A stretch of DNA of 64,000 bases from Chryseobacterium scophthalmum (lineage in GTDB: Bacteria > Bacteroidota > Bacteroidia > Flavobacteriales > Weeksellaceae): the NCBI RefSeq assembly GCF_900143185.1, contig NZ_FSRQ01000005.1, positions 62,001-126,000 of the forward strand. Reading direction: 5' to 3'. The position numbers and the translations under genes are program-made. Position 1 is the stretch's first letter, and every line of letters starts with the position of its first letter. This document shows, piece by piece, positions 35,435 through 45,023 of the stretch. The notes beneath the pieces were generated by a model that was not told the origin of the DNA, did not search any database, and worked only from the letters and a program-made list of their open reading frames with translations.

Positions 35435-38400
35435 TTAAATAATCTCTTCGGTTTTCTTTGTTCTATTAAAAATCCAGAAGATAATTGGGAAGATCAATAA
35501 GGTTAGAATCGTTGCCGTAATCAAGCCACCAATAATTACAATGGCCAAAGGTTTTTGAGATTCAGAACCGATTCCAGTGGATAATGCGGCAGGTAATAAT
35601 CCGATGGATGCCATTAAAGCCGTCATAATTACAGGTCTTGTTCTGGATTTTACTCCGTTAAATACAGCTTCATCCAACGGTAATCCGTCTTTTACATTCT
35701 GATGAAATTCTGTAATCAAAATCACCCCGTTCTGAATACAAATTCCCAATAAAGCAATCATCCCAACTCCCGCAGAAATTCCGAAATTCATTCTGGTTAA
35801 ATGAAGAGCGATAATTCCTCCAATCAAAGCAAAAGGTACATTCGCCAAAACTAGAAGTGAATCTTTCATGTTTCCAAAAAGGATAAACAACAGGAAGAAT
35901 ATTCCTAAAATACTTATCGGCACCACTTCTGTAAGTCTTGATGTTGCTCTTTGCTGGTTTTCAAACTGACCCGTCCAACCCACTTTATATCCTTCGGGAA
36001 GATCAATTTTTGCTACTTCTTTCTGTGCATCTGCAATTGTTCCTCCCAGATCACGGTCACGAATTGAGAATTTAATTCCGATATAACGTTTGATATCATC
36101 CCGGTAAATAAACGCAGCTCCATTATTTTTTTCAATATTTCCAACTTCTTTCAGCGGAATCATCGTTCCGTCTTGGGTAGGAATCATCAATGAAGCAATA
36201 TCATTTTCATCTTTTCTGTATTCGTGAGAATACCTTAGACGAATCGGGAATTTTCTTTCGCCATCATACATTTCTGAAGCCGTTTTTCCACCAAAAGCCA
36301 TTTCCAGAACAGTTTGCGCATCTTCAGGCATTACACCGTAAGCCGCCATTTTATTTCTGTCCCAAACCACATTTACTTCTGGCTGACCGATATTTTTAAT
36401 AATTCCGGCATCACGCACTCCATCGACATCTTTTATTGATTTTAAAACTTTATCCGCCAATTCATCCAAAGTCTGAAGATTATCACCATAAATTTTAATT
36501 CCGTTTTCAGCTTTAAAACCGGCAACTGCTTCAGCAACGTTATCAGAAATCGGTTGAGAATAATTGAATGTTATTCCCTGATAATTTCTCAATTTTTTAT
36601 CAATTTCTTCTGTAAGTTCTTCATAGCTGATCTTTCGTTTCCATTCATCTTTAGGTTTAAGATTGACAGCAAACTGCACAAACCCAAATCCATTCGGGTC
36701 AGTTCCGTCGTTGCTTCGTCCGGTTTGCGCCAAAACATCGGTTACTTCAGGAACACTCATAATGTCTTTCTTCAAAATGTCGGCAGTTTTTAAAGATTCT
36801 TTTAAAGATGAACTCATCGGCATTTCTGCAGTAATCCAAAGTGAACCTTCATTTAGTTGTGGTAAAAATTCTGTTCCTAAAAATTTCCCAGAAAATAAAG
36901 CAACTGCCATAAACGAAATCGCTGCAATTAAACTTAGTTTTTTATGTTTAAATGTAAAGCCGAAACCTTTTAGTACAATTCTGTCCCAAAAATTTACAAA
37001 CGGATTATTTTTCTCTTTTACATTTTTATTTAACAATAAATGCGTTAAAACAGGAACCAAAGTCAGGGTAAAAATCAAAGCACCCAACAATGCAAAACCA
37101 AGTGTAAATGCTAAAGGAGAAAACATTTTACCTTCCACTTTCTGGAATGAGAAAATCGGAATTAATGAGGTGATGATAATCAATTTTGAAAAGAAAATCG
37201 CTTTCCCTAAACCAGTCCCAGTTTGTTTGATCCAACCTGCTTTTGCCATTTTGTTGAATCTTTCAGGACCGTATTTTTTTGCTTTATGGTCGAGCATTAC
37301 AAAAATCCCCTCGACCATGACGACGGCTCCGTCAATGATAATTCCGAAATCTACTGCTCCCAATGATAATAAATTGGCGCTCATTCCTGCCATTTTTAAA
37401 CATAAAAATGCAAAAAGTAGAGACAGAGGGATGATGATGGAAACAATTAAAGTTGTTCGCCAATCTGCCATAAAGATCAAAACAATCACCGTAACAAGGA
37501 TGATTCCTTCCATCAAGTTGTGCATCACCGTTTCTGTGGTAAAATCCATCAAATTATCACGATCGTAGAAGGTGACCATTTTTACATCTTTGGGAAGAAT
37601 TTTTTCGTTAAGTTCTTTAATTTTAGCTTTCACACCTACCAAAACTTCACGCGGATTTTCACCTTTTCGCATTACGACAATTCCTTCTACAGTATCATCC
37701 TGATTGTTTAATCCAGCCTGCCCTACTCTCGGTCGTGAACTTTCATGAACCTCAGCAACATATTTTACCAAAATTGGGTTTCCGCTGTCATTATGAATGG
37801 TAATATTGCCAATATCGTCTATCGACTGCACCAAACCAATCCCTCGTACAACATAGGCTTGTCCGTTTTTTTCGATAACATCTCCACCGACATTCAGATT
37901 ACTTTTCGTCACGGCTTCATAAACCTGCAACGGCGTTAAGTTGTATTTATCTAAAGCTCTCGGATCGATACTCAACTCAAAAACTTTATCCTGACCTCCG
38001 AAAACATTGATGTCTGCAACTCCTGGAACACCACGAAGTGCTCTGTCAATTACCCAATTCTGTAAAGTGAGAAGTTCGCGGGAATCTTTTTTCTTACTTT
38101 CTAAAGTATATCTGAAAATTTCTCCTGTTGGCCCGTAAGGAGGTTGCACTTCGGGGTCAATACCTTCAGGAAGGCTTACATTTCGAAGCTGATTGTTGAC
38201 CATATTTCGGGCAAACATATCATCAACTCCATCGTCAAAAAGAATTTTAACAATAGAAAGTCCAAACATGGTGGTACTTCGAACACTAGTTTTTTTCTGA
38301 ACCGGGCTCATTGCTAGTTCAATCGGTGTCGTTACAAAACGTTCGACTTCTTCGGCACTTCTACCATCCCACTGTGTAATAATTACAATCTGAGTATTGG

Positions 38401-38536
38401 TAACATCTGGAAAAGCTTCAATCGGCATGTTTTTGAAACTTATAAATCCTGCAACCGCCAAAATCGCAACCCAAATAAAGGTAAAAGCCTTATTTTTAAG
38501 TGAAAACGATATTATATTTTTTATGAATTTATTCAT
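35435..38536 (-). CDS. Heavy-metal RND efflux pump, CzcA/CusA family
   Basis: 1033 residues with about 12 membrane segments and two large periplasmic loops. The TM4 signature DFGIIIDGAVVMVEG (residues 396-410) has the two aspartates typical of the HME1 (Zn/Co/Cd, CzcA) group rather than the copper/silver CusA motif, so divalent cation export is favoured. The inner-membrane proton antiporter works with the adaptor and TolC-like channel encoded upstream. A 198-bp spacer separates it from the adaptor gene. Confidence 0.92.
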   Translation of the reverse strand: MNKFIKNIISFSLKNKAFTFIWVAILAVAGFISFKNMPIEAFPDVTNTQIVIITQWDGRSAEEVERFVTTPIELAMSPVQKKTSVRSTTMFGLSIVKILFDDGVDDMFARNMVNNQLRNVSLPEGIDPEVQPPYGPTGEIFRYTLESKKKDSRELLTLQNWVIDRALRGVPGVADINVFGGQDKVFELSIDPRALDKYNLTPLQVYEAVTKSNLNVGGDVIEKNGQAYVVRGIGLVQSIDDIGNITIHNDSGNPILVKYVAEVHESSRPRVGQAGLNNQDDTVEGIVVMRKGENPREVLVGVKAKIKELNEKILPKDVKMVTFYDRDNLMDFTTETVMHNLMEGIILVTVIVLIFMADWRTTLIVSIIIPLSLLFAFLCLKMAGMSANLLSLGAVDFGIIIDGAVVMVEGIFVMLDHKAKKYGPERFNKMAKAGWIKQTGTGLGKAIFFSKLIIITSLIPIFSFQKVEGKMFSPLAFTLGFALLGALIFTLTLVPVLTHLLLNKNVKEKNNPFVNFWDRIVLKGFGFTFKHKKLSLIAAISFMAVALFSGKFLGTEFLPQLNEGSLWITAEMPMSSSLKESLKTADILKKDIMSVPEVTDVLAQTGRSNDGTDPNGFGFVQFAVNLKPKDEWKRKISYEELTEEIDKKLRNYQGITFNYSQPISDNVAEAVAGFKAENGIKIYGDNLQTLDELADKVLKSIKDVDGVRDAGIIKNIGQPEVNVVWDRNKMAAYGVMPEDAQTVLEMAFGGKTASEMYDGERKFPIRLRYSHEYRKDENDIASLMIPTQDGTMIPLKEVGNIEKNNGAAFIYRDDIKRYIGIKFSIRDRDLGGTIADAQKEVAKIDLPEGYKVGWTGQFENQQRATSRLTEVVPISILGIFFLLFILFGNMKDSLLVLANVPFALIGGIIALHLTRMNFGISAGVGMIALLGICIQNGVILITEFHQNVKDGLPLDEAVFNGVKSRTRPVIMTALMASIGLLPAALSTGIGSESQKPLAIVIIGGLITATILTLLIFPIIFWIFNRTKKTEEII

Positions 38537-38734
38537 GATAGAAATTAGATGTTAGACTTTAGATATTAGACCAATAACTAAATGTTTAATTTTATCTAAA
38601 TGATTTAAAAACCATTAAGAAAATGAATGGTAAAGCTGTCTCAAGGCATATCAAAAGATCCCTTAGTTTGGTTAAATAATAGGTTAATTATATAATCGCT
38701 TACTATTTCAAATATCTCAATGGTTTAAATCAAA
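38537..38734. other. Spacer between adaptor and RND pump genes
   Basis: 198 bp with repeated TTAGA words (AGAAATTAGATGTTAGAC, TTTAGATATTAGACC) like those in other intergenic gaps, then AT-rich sequence. No clear terminator or gene is seen, so the pump gene is probably read from the upstream transcript. Confidence 0.4.
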
Positions 38735-39817
38735 TTAATTTTTTAGAGAACGATAGATCAAAAGCTGATTATTGGTAATTACATTTTCACCTTCTTTAAG
38801 CCCTTCTGAAATGTATGTGACGTCACCCAGCTGTTTTAAAACCTGAATTTCTTTAATCTTCACATCAGTTCTCGATTTAAAAACAACTACATAACTTCTG
38901 TCATCATCAAAGATCACCGCTTTTGAAGGAATAGAAAGCGCCATTTTATTTTCAGATTTTGAAACTTTGATTGTTGCTTTACTATCGGGAATCAACAATC
39001 CATTGGCATTATCAAGAACAACTCTTGCCTGCATTGCGTTGGTTTCAGGATCGATAATTTTAAATATTTTATCAATTTTTCCATCAAAAACTTTATCCGG
39101 ATAAGAAAGTGTGGAAACCTGCGCCGGCATTCCAAGACTTATTTTATCGATATCTGCTTCATTGATGTTCATAATTGCCCAAACATTGGTGGTATTGGCA
39201 ACATCAAAAATATTTTCACTTCTGTCACTTCTCAGCTGCATATCTTTATTGATGTCTTTATGAACAATATAACCGCTGATTGGTGCTAAAACACTGTAAA
39301 TATTTCCGTTTTTCACATTGTAAACCGTACTTACTGCAGATGCTCTCTGCATTTGGTCTTCTGCTTTCTGAAGCTGACTTTTTGCTTCCAGAACATCTCT
39401 TTCCGTATTCAGTTTTCCTTCATACATTTCTCTTGCAACACGAAGATTGTTTTTAGCAACCTGCAGATCTGTTCTTGCATCGCTTACATCTTTTTGTACT
39501 TCTGCCAATTCGGTACTTCTTATCGTCGCTAAAACCTGACCTTTTCTTACATAATCTCCCAGTTCCACATTCACACTCATTACATTTCCTCCGACCAACG
39601 GAAAGACGTCGATATAAGAATTTCTGTCGGCAGAGATTTTACCGTAAAAACTATATGAATCTTCTATATTTTTGTTTTCAACTTTTGCTGTTGAAATTGA
39701 TTCGAGCATTGTATTGCTCAGTTCAAAACCTTTTGGTTCGGGAGTTTTTGCAATTTCTGGCTTTGAGCATGACCATAAAAGCAAAGCTGAAAATAAGGGT
39801 ATAATTATTTTTTTCAT
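38735..39817 (-). CDS. RND efflux periplasmic adaptor (CzcB/CusB-like) lipoprotein
   Basis: 360 residues: lipoprotein signal (ALLLWSCSKPEIAKT), a lipoyl-like half (VNVELGDYVRKGQVLATI), an alpha-hairpin (about 105-150, VQKDVSDARTDLQVAKNNLR), the second lipoyl half (YSVLAPISGYIVHKDINKD) and beta-barrel/membrane-proximal domains. It links the RND pump to the outer-membrane channel. 7 bp after the TolC-like gene, so translationally close. Confidence 0.9.
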   Translation of the reverse strand: MKKIIIPLFSALLLWSCSKPEIAKTPEPKGFELSNTMLESISTAKVENKNIEDSYSFYGKISADRNSYIDVFPLVGGNVMSVNVELGDYVRKGQVLATIRSTELAEVQKDVSDARTDLQVAKNNLRVAREMYEGKLNTERDVLEAKSQLQKAEDQMQRASAVSTVYNVKNGNIYSVLAPISGYIVHKDINKDMQLRSDRSENIFDVANTTNVWAIMNINEADIDKISLGMPAQVSTLSYPDKVFDGKIDKIFKIIDPETNAMQARVVLDNANGLLIPDSKATIKVSKSENKMALSIPSKAVIFDDDRSYVVVFKSRTDVKIKEIQVLKQLGDVTYISEGLKEGENVITNNQLLIYRSLKN

Positions 39818-39824
39818 TGTATTG

Positions 39825-41066
39825 TTAATAGAAGATTTTGGTTTGTACTAATTGATTAAGCTGAATGGCAGATTCCATCAAATCGTTTTTCATATCATAA
39901 ATCTGCAGTGCGGTTTGACGATAGCTTTCCATGAAATCTGTAAACTCAATTAAACTAATGTTTCCGTTTCTGAAATTTTTAAGCATTCCGTCATAGACAA
40001 GATCAAGATTACTTAAGTCGGTAGATTTTATTTCGGCTAATTGATCGTATTGGGTTTTCCAGATTTGAAAAGCAGACTGCACTTTTGTTTCTAAATTGAG
40101 TTTTTGGAATTCTGCAGTTTTCTGATTCTGCTTAATAGCGTAATTGGCTTTTTCTACATTTCCTTTATTGCTTTTCCACAATGGAATAGGAATTCCGACC
40201 TTCAAATTAATTTCATTATTAAAAGTTCCGGAAGCCTGATCATATTCTGCACCAACATTTAAATCGGGAACATTCAACGATTTTTGCCACTGCGCATATA
40301 ATTTAGAATTATCAATCAGCTTTAAAATGAATAAATAATCGGCGTTGTTTTCTAGCGCTTTTCTTTTCAGTTCTTCATCATCACCGAAAGGTTGTGCCGT
40401 TAAAACCAACTTCGCTTCTTCATCTGAAATCTGAGGCTCGATATTTTCAGTAATTCCGGTAAGAACTTTAAGGTTCTGCTCAAACTCTAAAAGATTTTTA
40501 TTGATGCCTACTTTGTCATTGTTCAGCTGAATAACGATGCTTTGAAGTCTTACTTCATCTTTCAACGAAACATTTCCTTTTGCAGACTGTACTTTATACG
40601 CCTTCAAAAGGTCATTCATATACCCTAATTGCTTGTTGGTATTTTCAAGCTTGAGTTTTTCGTAGTAAAGATTGTAGTAATTGGTATGAAGCTGTGTTCT
40701 CAGCTCTACCAAAAGCTGTGAAAACTGTAATTGCGCTAGTTCTTTATTAGATCTTGCAAAAGCGATCTCGTTTTTCTTTTTCCCACCCATATAGATCAGT
40801 TGGGTAACTTCGAAACCTTTTGCTCTTCCTGCATCCAAAACTCTTTTGTCTTGGGGATTGTAAGCATTGATATAGCCACTCATCTGCGGAAGTTCCCAGA
40901 TCTTCGCCTGCAAAATATCTGCATCTGCCATATTGATGCTGTATTGCTCGGCAAGAAGCTGAAGATTGTTTTGCTGAAAGGCATTTTCGCACTCCAAAAG
41001 CGACATTTGCTGCTGCGCCGATATCATCGAAGAAATCACCACGAACAGTCCTGCAATTTTGTTCAT
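39825..41066 (-). CDS. TolC family outer-membrane channel (CzcC/CusC-like)
   Basis: 413 residues: signal peptide (MNKIAGLFVVISSMISAQ) and two homologous halves of long amphipathic helices typical of the OEP family (LLAEQYSINMADADILQAKIWELPQ; FQKLNLETKVQSAFQIWKTQYDQL). It is the outer-membrane duct of the tripartite efflux system. First gene of the efflux operon, downstream of the two-component genes on the same strand. Confidence 0.9.
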   Translation of the reverse strand: MNKIAGLFVVISSMISAQQQMSLLECENAFQQNNLQLLAEQYSINMADADILQAKIWELPQMSGYINAYNPQDKRVLDAGRAKGFEVTQLIYMGGKKKNEIAFARSNKELAQLQFSQLLVELRTQLHTNYYNLYYEKLKLENTNKQLGYMNDLLKAYKVQSAKGNVSLKDEVRLQSIVIQLNNDKVGINKNLLEFEQNLKVLTGITENIEPQISDEEAKLVLTAQPFGDDEELKRKALENNADYLFILKLIDNSKLYAQWQKSLNVPDLNVGAEYDQASGTFNNEINLKVGIPIPLWKSNKGNVEKANYAIKQNQKTAEFQKLNLETKVQSAFQIWKTQYDQLAEIKSTDLSNLDLVYDGMLKNFRNGNISLIEFTDFMESYRQTALQIYDMKNDLMESAIQLNQLVQTKIFY

Positions 41067-41112
41067 TCTCTCAATTTTGATGACAAAAGTGCGGCTGCTC
41101 GATTAAAACGAA

Positions 41113-41128
41113 CTTAAAGGAGGCTTAA
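41113..41128 (-). promoter_or_regulatory. Direct repeat upstream of the efflux operon
   Basis: TTAAG occurs twice at an 11-bp step on the minus strand (complements of 41113-41117 and 41124-41128), about 50 bp before the TolC-like ATG. OmpR-type response regulators bind direct repeats at one helical turn, so this is a candidate site for the regulator at 43088-43771. A weak -7-like CACTTTTG lies between it and the gene. Confidence 0.4.
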
Positions 41129-41481
41129 AAAAAAATTAAATTTGGTTTTGGGAGGGAATGAAAATATTTTCTGAACTATTAATTTGGAACCATTAAGGGA
41201 ATTTAAGAAGTTAAGTTTTATTAAGAAAAATCAAATAGATTTTAAAATGATAAGTACTTAAAGTAAGCTCAGCTTAATATTCTTAACTCCTTAATAAATC
41301 TTAATGGTTATAATTTTTCCCACAGATTTCACAGATTTTATTTTAAAATTGAATGATAAAATACTCTCGCAGATTGTGCGAATTAAGCAGATTATTTTAG
41401 CATCTCTTAACTATAAAACTAGTTTAATTTTTTGGGGACCTAAATTTTTAAACTGTTTAAACTTTTATATTATAATATTTT

Positions 41482-41668
41482 GTTGGAAACGCAAAGGCGC
41501 AATTTTTTTATTTTTTTCGTTTTTAAGGCGCAAAACACTTCGACTTCGCTCAGTGTGACTAAAAAACTTCATAAAGAATCTAGAAATAAACAGTAAATTT
41601 TATCGTAGATAAAATCCTTGCGTCCTAAAACAGTTTATACCATAAATTGCGCCTTTGCGATTACCAAC
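41482..41668. repeat. MITE-like element with terminal inverted repeats
   Basis: GTTGG-aaa-CGCAAAGGCGCAATTT (41482-41505) is matched in inverse at the far end by AAATTGCGCCTTTGCG-atta-CCAAC (41644-41668). The 187-bp interior has no ORF. The CGCAAAG words link it to the repeats at 5983 and 7218. The rest of the 624-bp gap 41067-41690 is AT-rich, with TTCACAGATTTTATTTT-like and CAGATTGTGCGAATTAAGC words but no gene. Confidence 0.65.
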
Positions 41669-41690
41669 TATTAAAGTTTAAACAAGCTTT

Positions 41691-43055
41691 TTATTTATTA
41701 AAAATAACGCTGAACTTGTTCATGTTTTCAGAAGGAGAATTGTATTGAATATTTGCATTATGATATTCTAAAATTCTTTTTGCAATTCGAAGCCCAAGAC
41801 CGGAACCGGAAATATTCTGAGAATTGTTTCCGCGCATGAAAGCTTCAAAAAGTTTCGGTTGTTCTTCTTCCGAAATGGTATTCCCTTCTGAAAACACATC
41901 TACTGAGAGATGAGTTTCATTTTCAGTGATCAGAATTTTCACATCAGCATTATCAGAATATACCGCAGCGTTTTTCAATAAATTAATAAAGACTATATCT
42001 AAAAGTGACTGCACTCCATTGATTGTAAGAAAAGCATTTTCCTGAGTTTCTTCAGAGATCAGGAAATCCATTTTAAGATTGGGATAACTTTTCTGTACAC
42101 GGTCGAAAGATTCAAAAATTACTTCATCTATTCTTACTTCTTCATAAATACTCTGAATATTCTCTTTATCGAATTTTGTGAGCAACAACAATGAATTTGT
42201 AAGATCAGATAATTGGTAAACATCTTTCAACATCTGTTTCAAAGCGGAAAGAGTTTCAGGAGAATGTTGCTCTAGTTTAATTAAATTTTCCAGCTGAAAA
42301 GCCATTCTTGTAATCGGAGTCCTGATTTCGTGGGATGCACTTGCCGTAAAATCTTTTTGGGACTGAAAAACATCATTCAATCGTACAATCATTGTATTAA
42401 AAGACTGCGCCAAAATACTGATCTCATCATTGGACTGCTCCACTGGAATTTGTGTCGTCAGTTTATGAGCCGTGACCTCCGAGATTTCTTTGTTCAAATC
42501 TTCCAAAGGTTGAAGAAATTTTCCCATAAAATAATAACTGAAAAAACCAATCAGCAAAGTACAGGTAATAAAAGCTGTAATTAAAAGGTATTTCAAATAC
42601 TCAAGCTTCGATTTTCCGTTGGTATCGTAAGCACTGGTGAGAATGTAATAATTCTCTCCGTTGATATTTTTTAAAGCAGCGTAAACTTCAGGAACGGTTT
42701 CTTCATTATAAATGTCTTTTTTCTTGTCGAGTTCAATAAGAAGTTCTTTGCTCCAGGTTACTTTCTGATCTTTTATTGTGCTATAAATAAGTTCTTTATC
42801 AGCATTAAAAATCAGAATAGTTTCATTAAGAAGGAAGTTATCTGAATTTTCATTAAAAAAGATAGGCGCTTCGTTCTCAAAATTTTTAGATTTTGAAATA
42901 AAATTGGTGGTAAACCCTAATCGTCTTACAAATCGGTCTTTAAATTCTTCCCTGCGGAAATCATTAAAAGAAATATAAATAATGATCAAAACCACCCCAA
43001 AAAGAAGCGAAAATGAAATACTTAAAGTAAGCGCGATCTTTCTTTTTAAAGACAT
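41691..43055 (-). CDS. Sensor histidine kinase of the metal-efflux locus
   Basis: 454 residues: TM1 (about 8-30), a periplasmic sensor region (31-153), TM2 (154-177), HAMP (178-230), the phosphoacceptor H242 in ASASHEIRTPITRM, and an ATPase domain with NLLKNAAVYSDNADV (N box) and GSGLGLRIAKRIL (G box). It probably senses metal in the periplasm and signals to the adjacent response regulator. 32 bp after the regulator gene, upstream of the efflux genes, all in one direction. Confidence 0.92.
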   Translation of the reverse strand: MSLKRKIALTLSISFSLLFGVVLIIIYISFNDFRREEFKDRFVRRLGFTTNFISKSKNFENEAPIFFNENSDNFLLNETILIFNADKELIYSTIKDQKVTWSKELLIELDKKKDIYNEETVPEVYAALKNINGENYYILTSAYDTNGKSKLEYLKYLLITAFITCTLLIGFFSYYFMGKFLQPLEDLNKEISEVTAHKLTTQIPVEQSNDEISILAQSFNTMIVRLNDVFQSQKDFTASASHEIRTPITRMAFQLENLIKLEQHSPETLSALKQMLKDVYQLSDLTNSLLLLTKFDKENIQSIYEEVRIDEVIFESFDRVQKSYPNLKMDFLISEETQENAFLTINGVQSLLDIVFINLLKNAAVYSDNADVKILITENETHLSVDVFSEGNTISEEEQPKLFEAFMRGNNSQNISGSGLGLRIAKRILEYHNANIQYNSPSENMNKFSVIFNK

Positions 43056-43087
43056 TCAGATGGTTTTTAGTTGCGTTGTTAGTTACA

Positions 43088-43771
43088 TTATAAAGGATTT
43101 AGGTAATAACCAAAACCAGATCTGGTGTGAATCAACTTTACTTTATATTCTTTGTCGATCTTCTTTCTTAAAAAATTGATGTAAACTTCTACCGTATTGG
43201 TATTGGTATTAAAATTATGTTCCCAGACATTTTCGGTGATCTGCTGTTTAGAAACCGTTCTTCCCTGCGCTTCTGCAAGATAAACAAGAAGCTGAAACTC
43301 TTTTAAGGTCAACGCAATTTCATTACCTGCACGAAATACTTTTTGTTCGGTTTTATTGATAATTAGATCATCGATCCTGATAATATCTAGATCTATATTA
43401 TCGGAAGGTACTTTTCTTCTTAAAAGTGAGTTCATTCTAAGCAATAATTCTTCAAACTGAAAAGGTTTCACCAAATAATCATCTGCCAATCTCGTAAAAG
43501 CATCTTTCTTATCGGAAATATCTCCGTAAGCTGAAATGATAATGATCGGCGTATTTTTATCAAAAGAGCGAATGGTCTGACAAACATCCAAACCATTAAC
43601 TTTTGGAACATTAATGTCTAAAAGATATAAATCGTACACATTATTCTTTATCTGGCGGAGAAAAGTTTCGCCGTCATAAATTTTATCACATGTAAATTGA
43701 TTTGATTCTAAAAATTTACTCAACTCTGCGGAGAGAATAAGGTCGTCTTCTAATAAGAGAATGTTCATCAA
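43088..43771 (-). CDS. OmpR-family response regulator of the metal-efflux locus
   Basis: 227 residues: a receiver domain with acidic pair E8/D9-D10, phosphoacceptor D52 (LYLLDINVPK) and K102 or so in VKPFQFEE, then a C-terminal winged helix (LTLKEFQLLVYLAEAQG...VEVYINFLRKKI). It is like CusR/CzcR regulators. First gene of the two-component pair. A dyad AAAGACTT/AAGTCTTT at 43862-43884 lies upstream and could be an autoregulatory site. Confidence 0.93.
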   Translation of the reverse strand: MMNILLLEDDLILSAELSKFLESNQFTCDKIYDGETFLRQIKNNVYDLYLLDINVPKVNGLDVCQTIRSFDKNTPIIIISAYGDISDKKDAFTRLADDYLVKPFQFEELLLRMNSLLRRKVPSDNIDLDIIRIDDLIINKTEQKVFRAGNEIALTLKEFQLLVYLAEAQGRTVSKQQITENVWEHNFNTNTNTVEVYINFLRKKIDKEYKVKLIHTRSGFGYYLNPL

Positions 43772-44005
43772 GAAATATTTATAACGAATTTAATGAAAAT
43801 TTCAGGATTATTTGATGGAATTGATTTGATACAACCTTTAAGTTTAATTTTCAGGTTTCCTAAAGACTTCTTTCTAAAGTCTTTTAAACTTTATATTATG
43901 ATTGATTAAAATAATATTAAACTTTAATTTGAAAAAGGTTTTGCTTATTTTAAAAGAATATTAGAAATTGGAATGCTTTTATATCTAAAGTTTAAGGCAA
44001 AAAAA

Positions 44006-44024
44006 ATCCCGAAGAAATCGGGAT
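44006..44024 (-). terminator. Terminator of the tRNA cluster
   Basis: ATCCCGA (44006-44012) and TCGGGAT (44018-44024) form a 7-bp stem with a 5-nt loop, followed on the minus strand by a T run, just after the last tRNA. Confidence 0.85.
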
Positions 44025-44032
44025 AAAAAGTG

Positions 44033-44104
44033 AGCCAACTACGGGACTTGAACCCGTGACCTCTTCCTTACCAAGGAAGCACTCTACCGCTGAGCTAAGT
44101 CGGC
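44033..44104 (-). tRNA. tRNA-Thr (GGT)
   Basis: Acceptor arms GCCGACT/AGTTGGC. The anticodon loop TTGGTAA reads GGT, and the T arm contains GGGTTCAAGTCC. Last tRNA of the cluster in transcription order; in E. coli the equivalent thrT directly precedes tufB. Confidence 0.95.
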
Positions 44105-44144
44105 CTAAACAAAAAAATCACACTATAGAGTATGATTTTTGTTG

Positions 44145-44217
44145 AGCGGAAGACGAGGGTCGAACTCGCGACATTCAGCTTGGAAGGCTGACGCTCTACC
44201 AACTGAGCTACTTCCGC
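44145..44217 (-). tRNA. tRNA-Gly (TCC), copy 1
   Basis: Acceptor arms GCGGAAG/CTTCCGC. The anticodon loop CTTCCAA reads TCC. Identical to the second copy except for one compensated acceptor base pair. Confidence 0.95.
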
Positions 44218-44303
44218 AATTTTGTTTCCAAAATTATTGGTAAACGCTGTGCAAATTTAAGGAAAACCTTTAAAAATTGCAAGACTTTTTTTAATATAAA
44301 ACG

Positions 44304-44384
44304 TGGGGAGAGCAGGATTCGAACCTACGAAGCCGAAGCAACTGAGTTACAGTCAGTCCCATTTAGCCACTCTGGAATCTCCCC
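44304..44384 (-). tRNA. tRNA-Tyr (GTA), copy 1
   Basis: Acceptor arms GGGGAGA/TCTCCCC with discriminator A. The anticodon loop CTGTAAC reads GTA, and the long variable arm is typical of class II tRNA-Tyr. Confidence 0.95.
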
Positions 44385-44404
44385 AGATATTTTATATTAA
44401 ATTG

Positions 44405-44478
44405 AGCCTCCAGAGGGACTCGAACCCACGACCTGCTGATTACAAATCAGCTGCTCTAGCCAGCTGAGCTACGGAGGC
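44405..44478 (-). tRNA. tRNA-Thr (TGT), copy 1
   Basis: Acceptor arms GCCTCCG/TGGAGGC, with a G-U at the last pair. The anticodon loop TTTGTAA reads TGT. Confidence 0.95.
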
Positions 44479-44571
44479 AATTTAAAAATAAAACTGTACG
44501 CTTTCAGAGAAATTCTACTCTGCGCTGTGACAGCTGTTAAAAAAATCACGCCTAATATGGTGTGAAATTTG

Positions 44572-44644
44572 AGCGAAAGACGAGGGTCGAACTCGCGACA
44601 TTCAGCTTGGAAGGCTGACGCTCTACCAACTGAGCTACTTTCGC
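44572..44644 (-). tRNA. tRNA-Gly (TCC), copy 2
   Basis: Acceptor arms GCGAAAG/CTTTCGC: relative to copy 1 the fourth acceptor pair is A-T instead of G-C, both sides changed together, so the fold is preserved. The anticodon loop CTTCCAA reads TCC. Confidence 0.95.
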
Positions 44645-44741
44645 AATTTTGTTTCCAAAACTATTGGTTAACGGTGTGCAAATCTAGAAAATTTATTTCG
44701 AACCTGCAAGACTTTTTTTTAATTATTTTTAACATAAAATG

Positions 44742-44822
44742 TGGGGAGAGCAGGATTCGAACCTACGAAGCCGAAGCAACTGAGTTACAGTCAGTCCCAT
44801 TTAGCCACTCTGGAATCTCCCC
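44742..44822 (-). tRNA. tRNA-Tyr (GTA), copy 2
   Basis: Same sequence and length as copy 1 (81 nt); anticodon GTA. Part of the tandem Thr-Tyr-Gly duplication. Confidence 0.95.
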
Positions 44823-44842
44823 AGATATTTTATATTAAATTG

Positions 44843-44916
44843 AGCCTCCAGAGGGACTCGAACCCACGACCTGCTGATTACAAATCAGCTGCTCTAGCCA
44901 ACTGAGCTATGGAGGC
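44843..44916 (-). tRNA. tRNA-Thr (TGT), copy 2
   Basis: Acceptor arms GCCTCCA/TGGAGGC are fully paired (copy 1 has a G-U here). Anticodon TGT. First tRNA of the cluster in transcription order, about 45 bp from the promoter. Confidence 0.95.
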
Positions 44917-44961
44917 AAAATTAAAAAGATTTCAAAAGATCGATGTTCTTTTTTGCGATTG

Positions 44962-44993
44962 CAAATATAGAACAGATTTTTTGAAATCTCAAA
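44962..44993 (-). promoter_or_regulatory. Promoter of the tRNA cluster
   Basis: TTTG (complement of 44990-44993) and the perfect -7 box TATATTTG (complement of 44962-44969) are separated by 20 nt. Placed between hpf and the first tRNA-Thr. Confidence 0.8.
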
Positions 44994-45023
44994 CTTTTTA
45001 TCAAAGTTTTTTTACTTTTTTTA

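Noticed and set aside
36663..37568. Long plus-strand frame of 301 codons
   Set aside because: Antisense to the well-supported RND pump gene, with no recognisable protein features or promoter.
44569..44838. Open frame of 89 codons on the plus strand
   Set aside because: It lies antisense to tRNA-Gly and tRNA-Tyr copy 2; tRNA complements often give such spurious frames.
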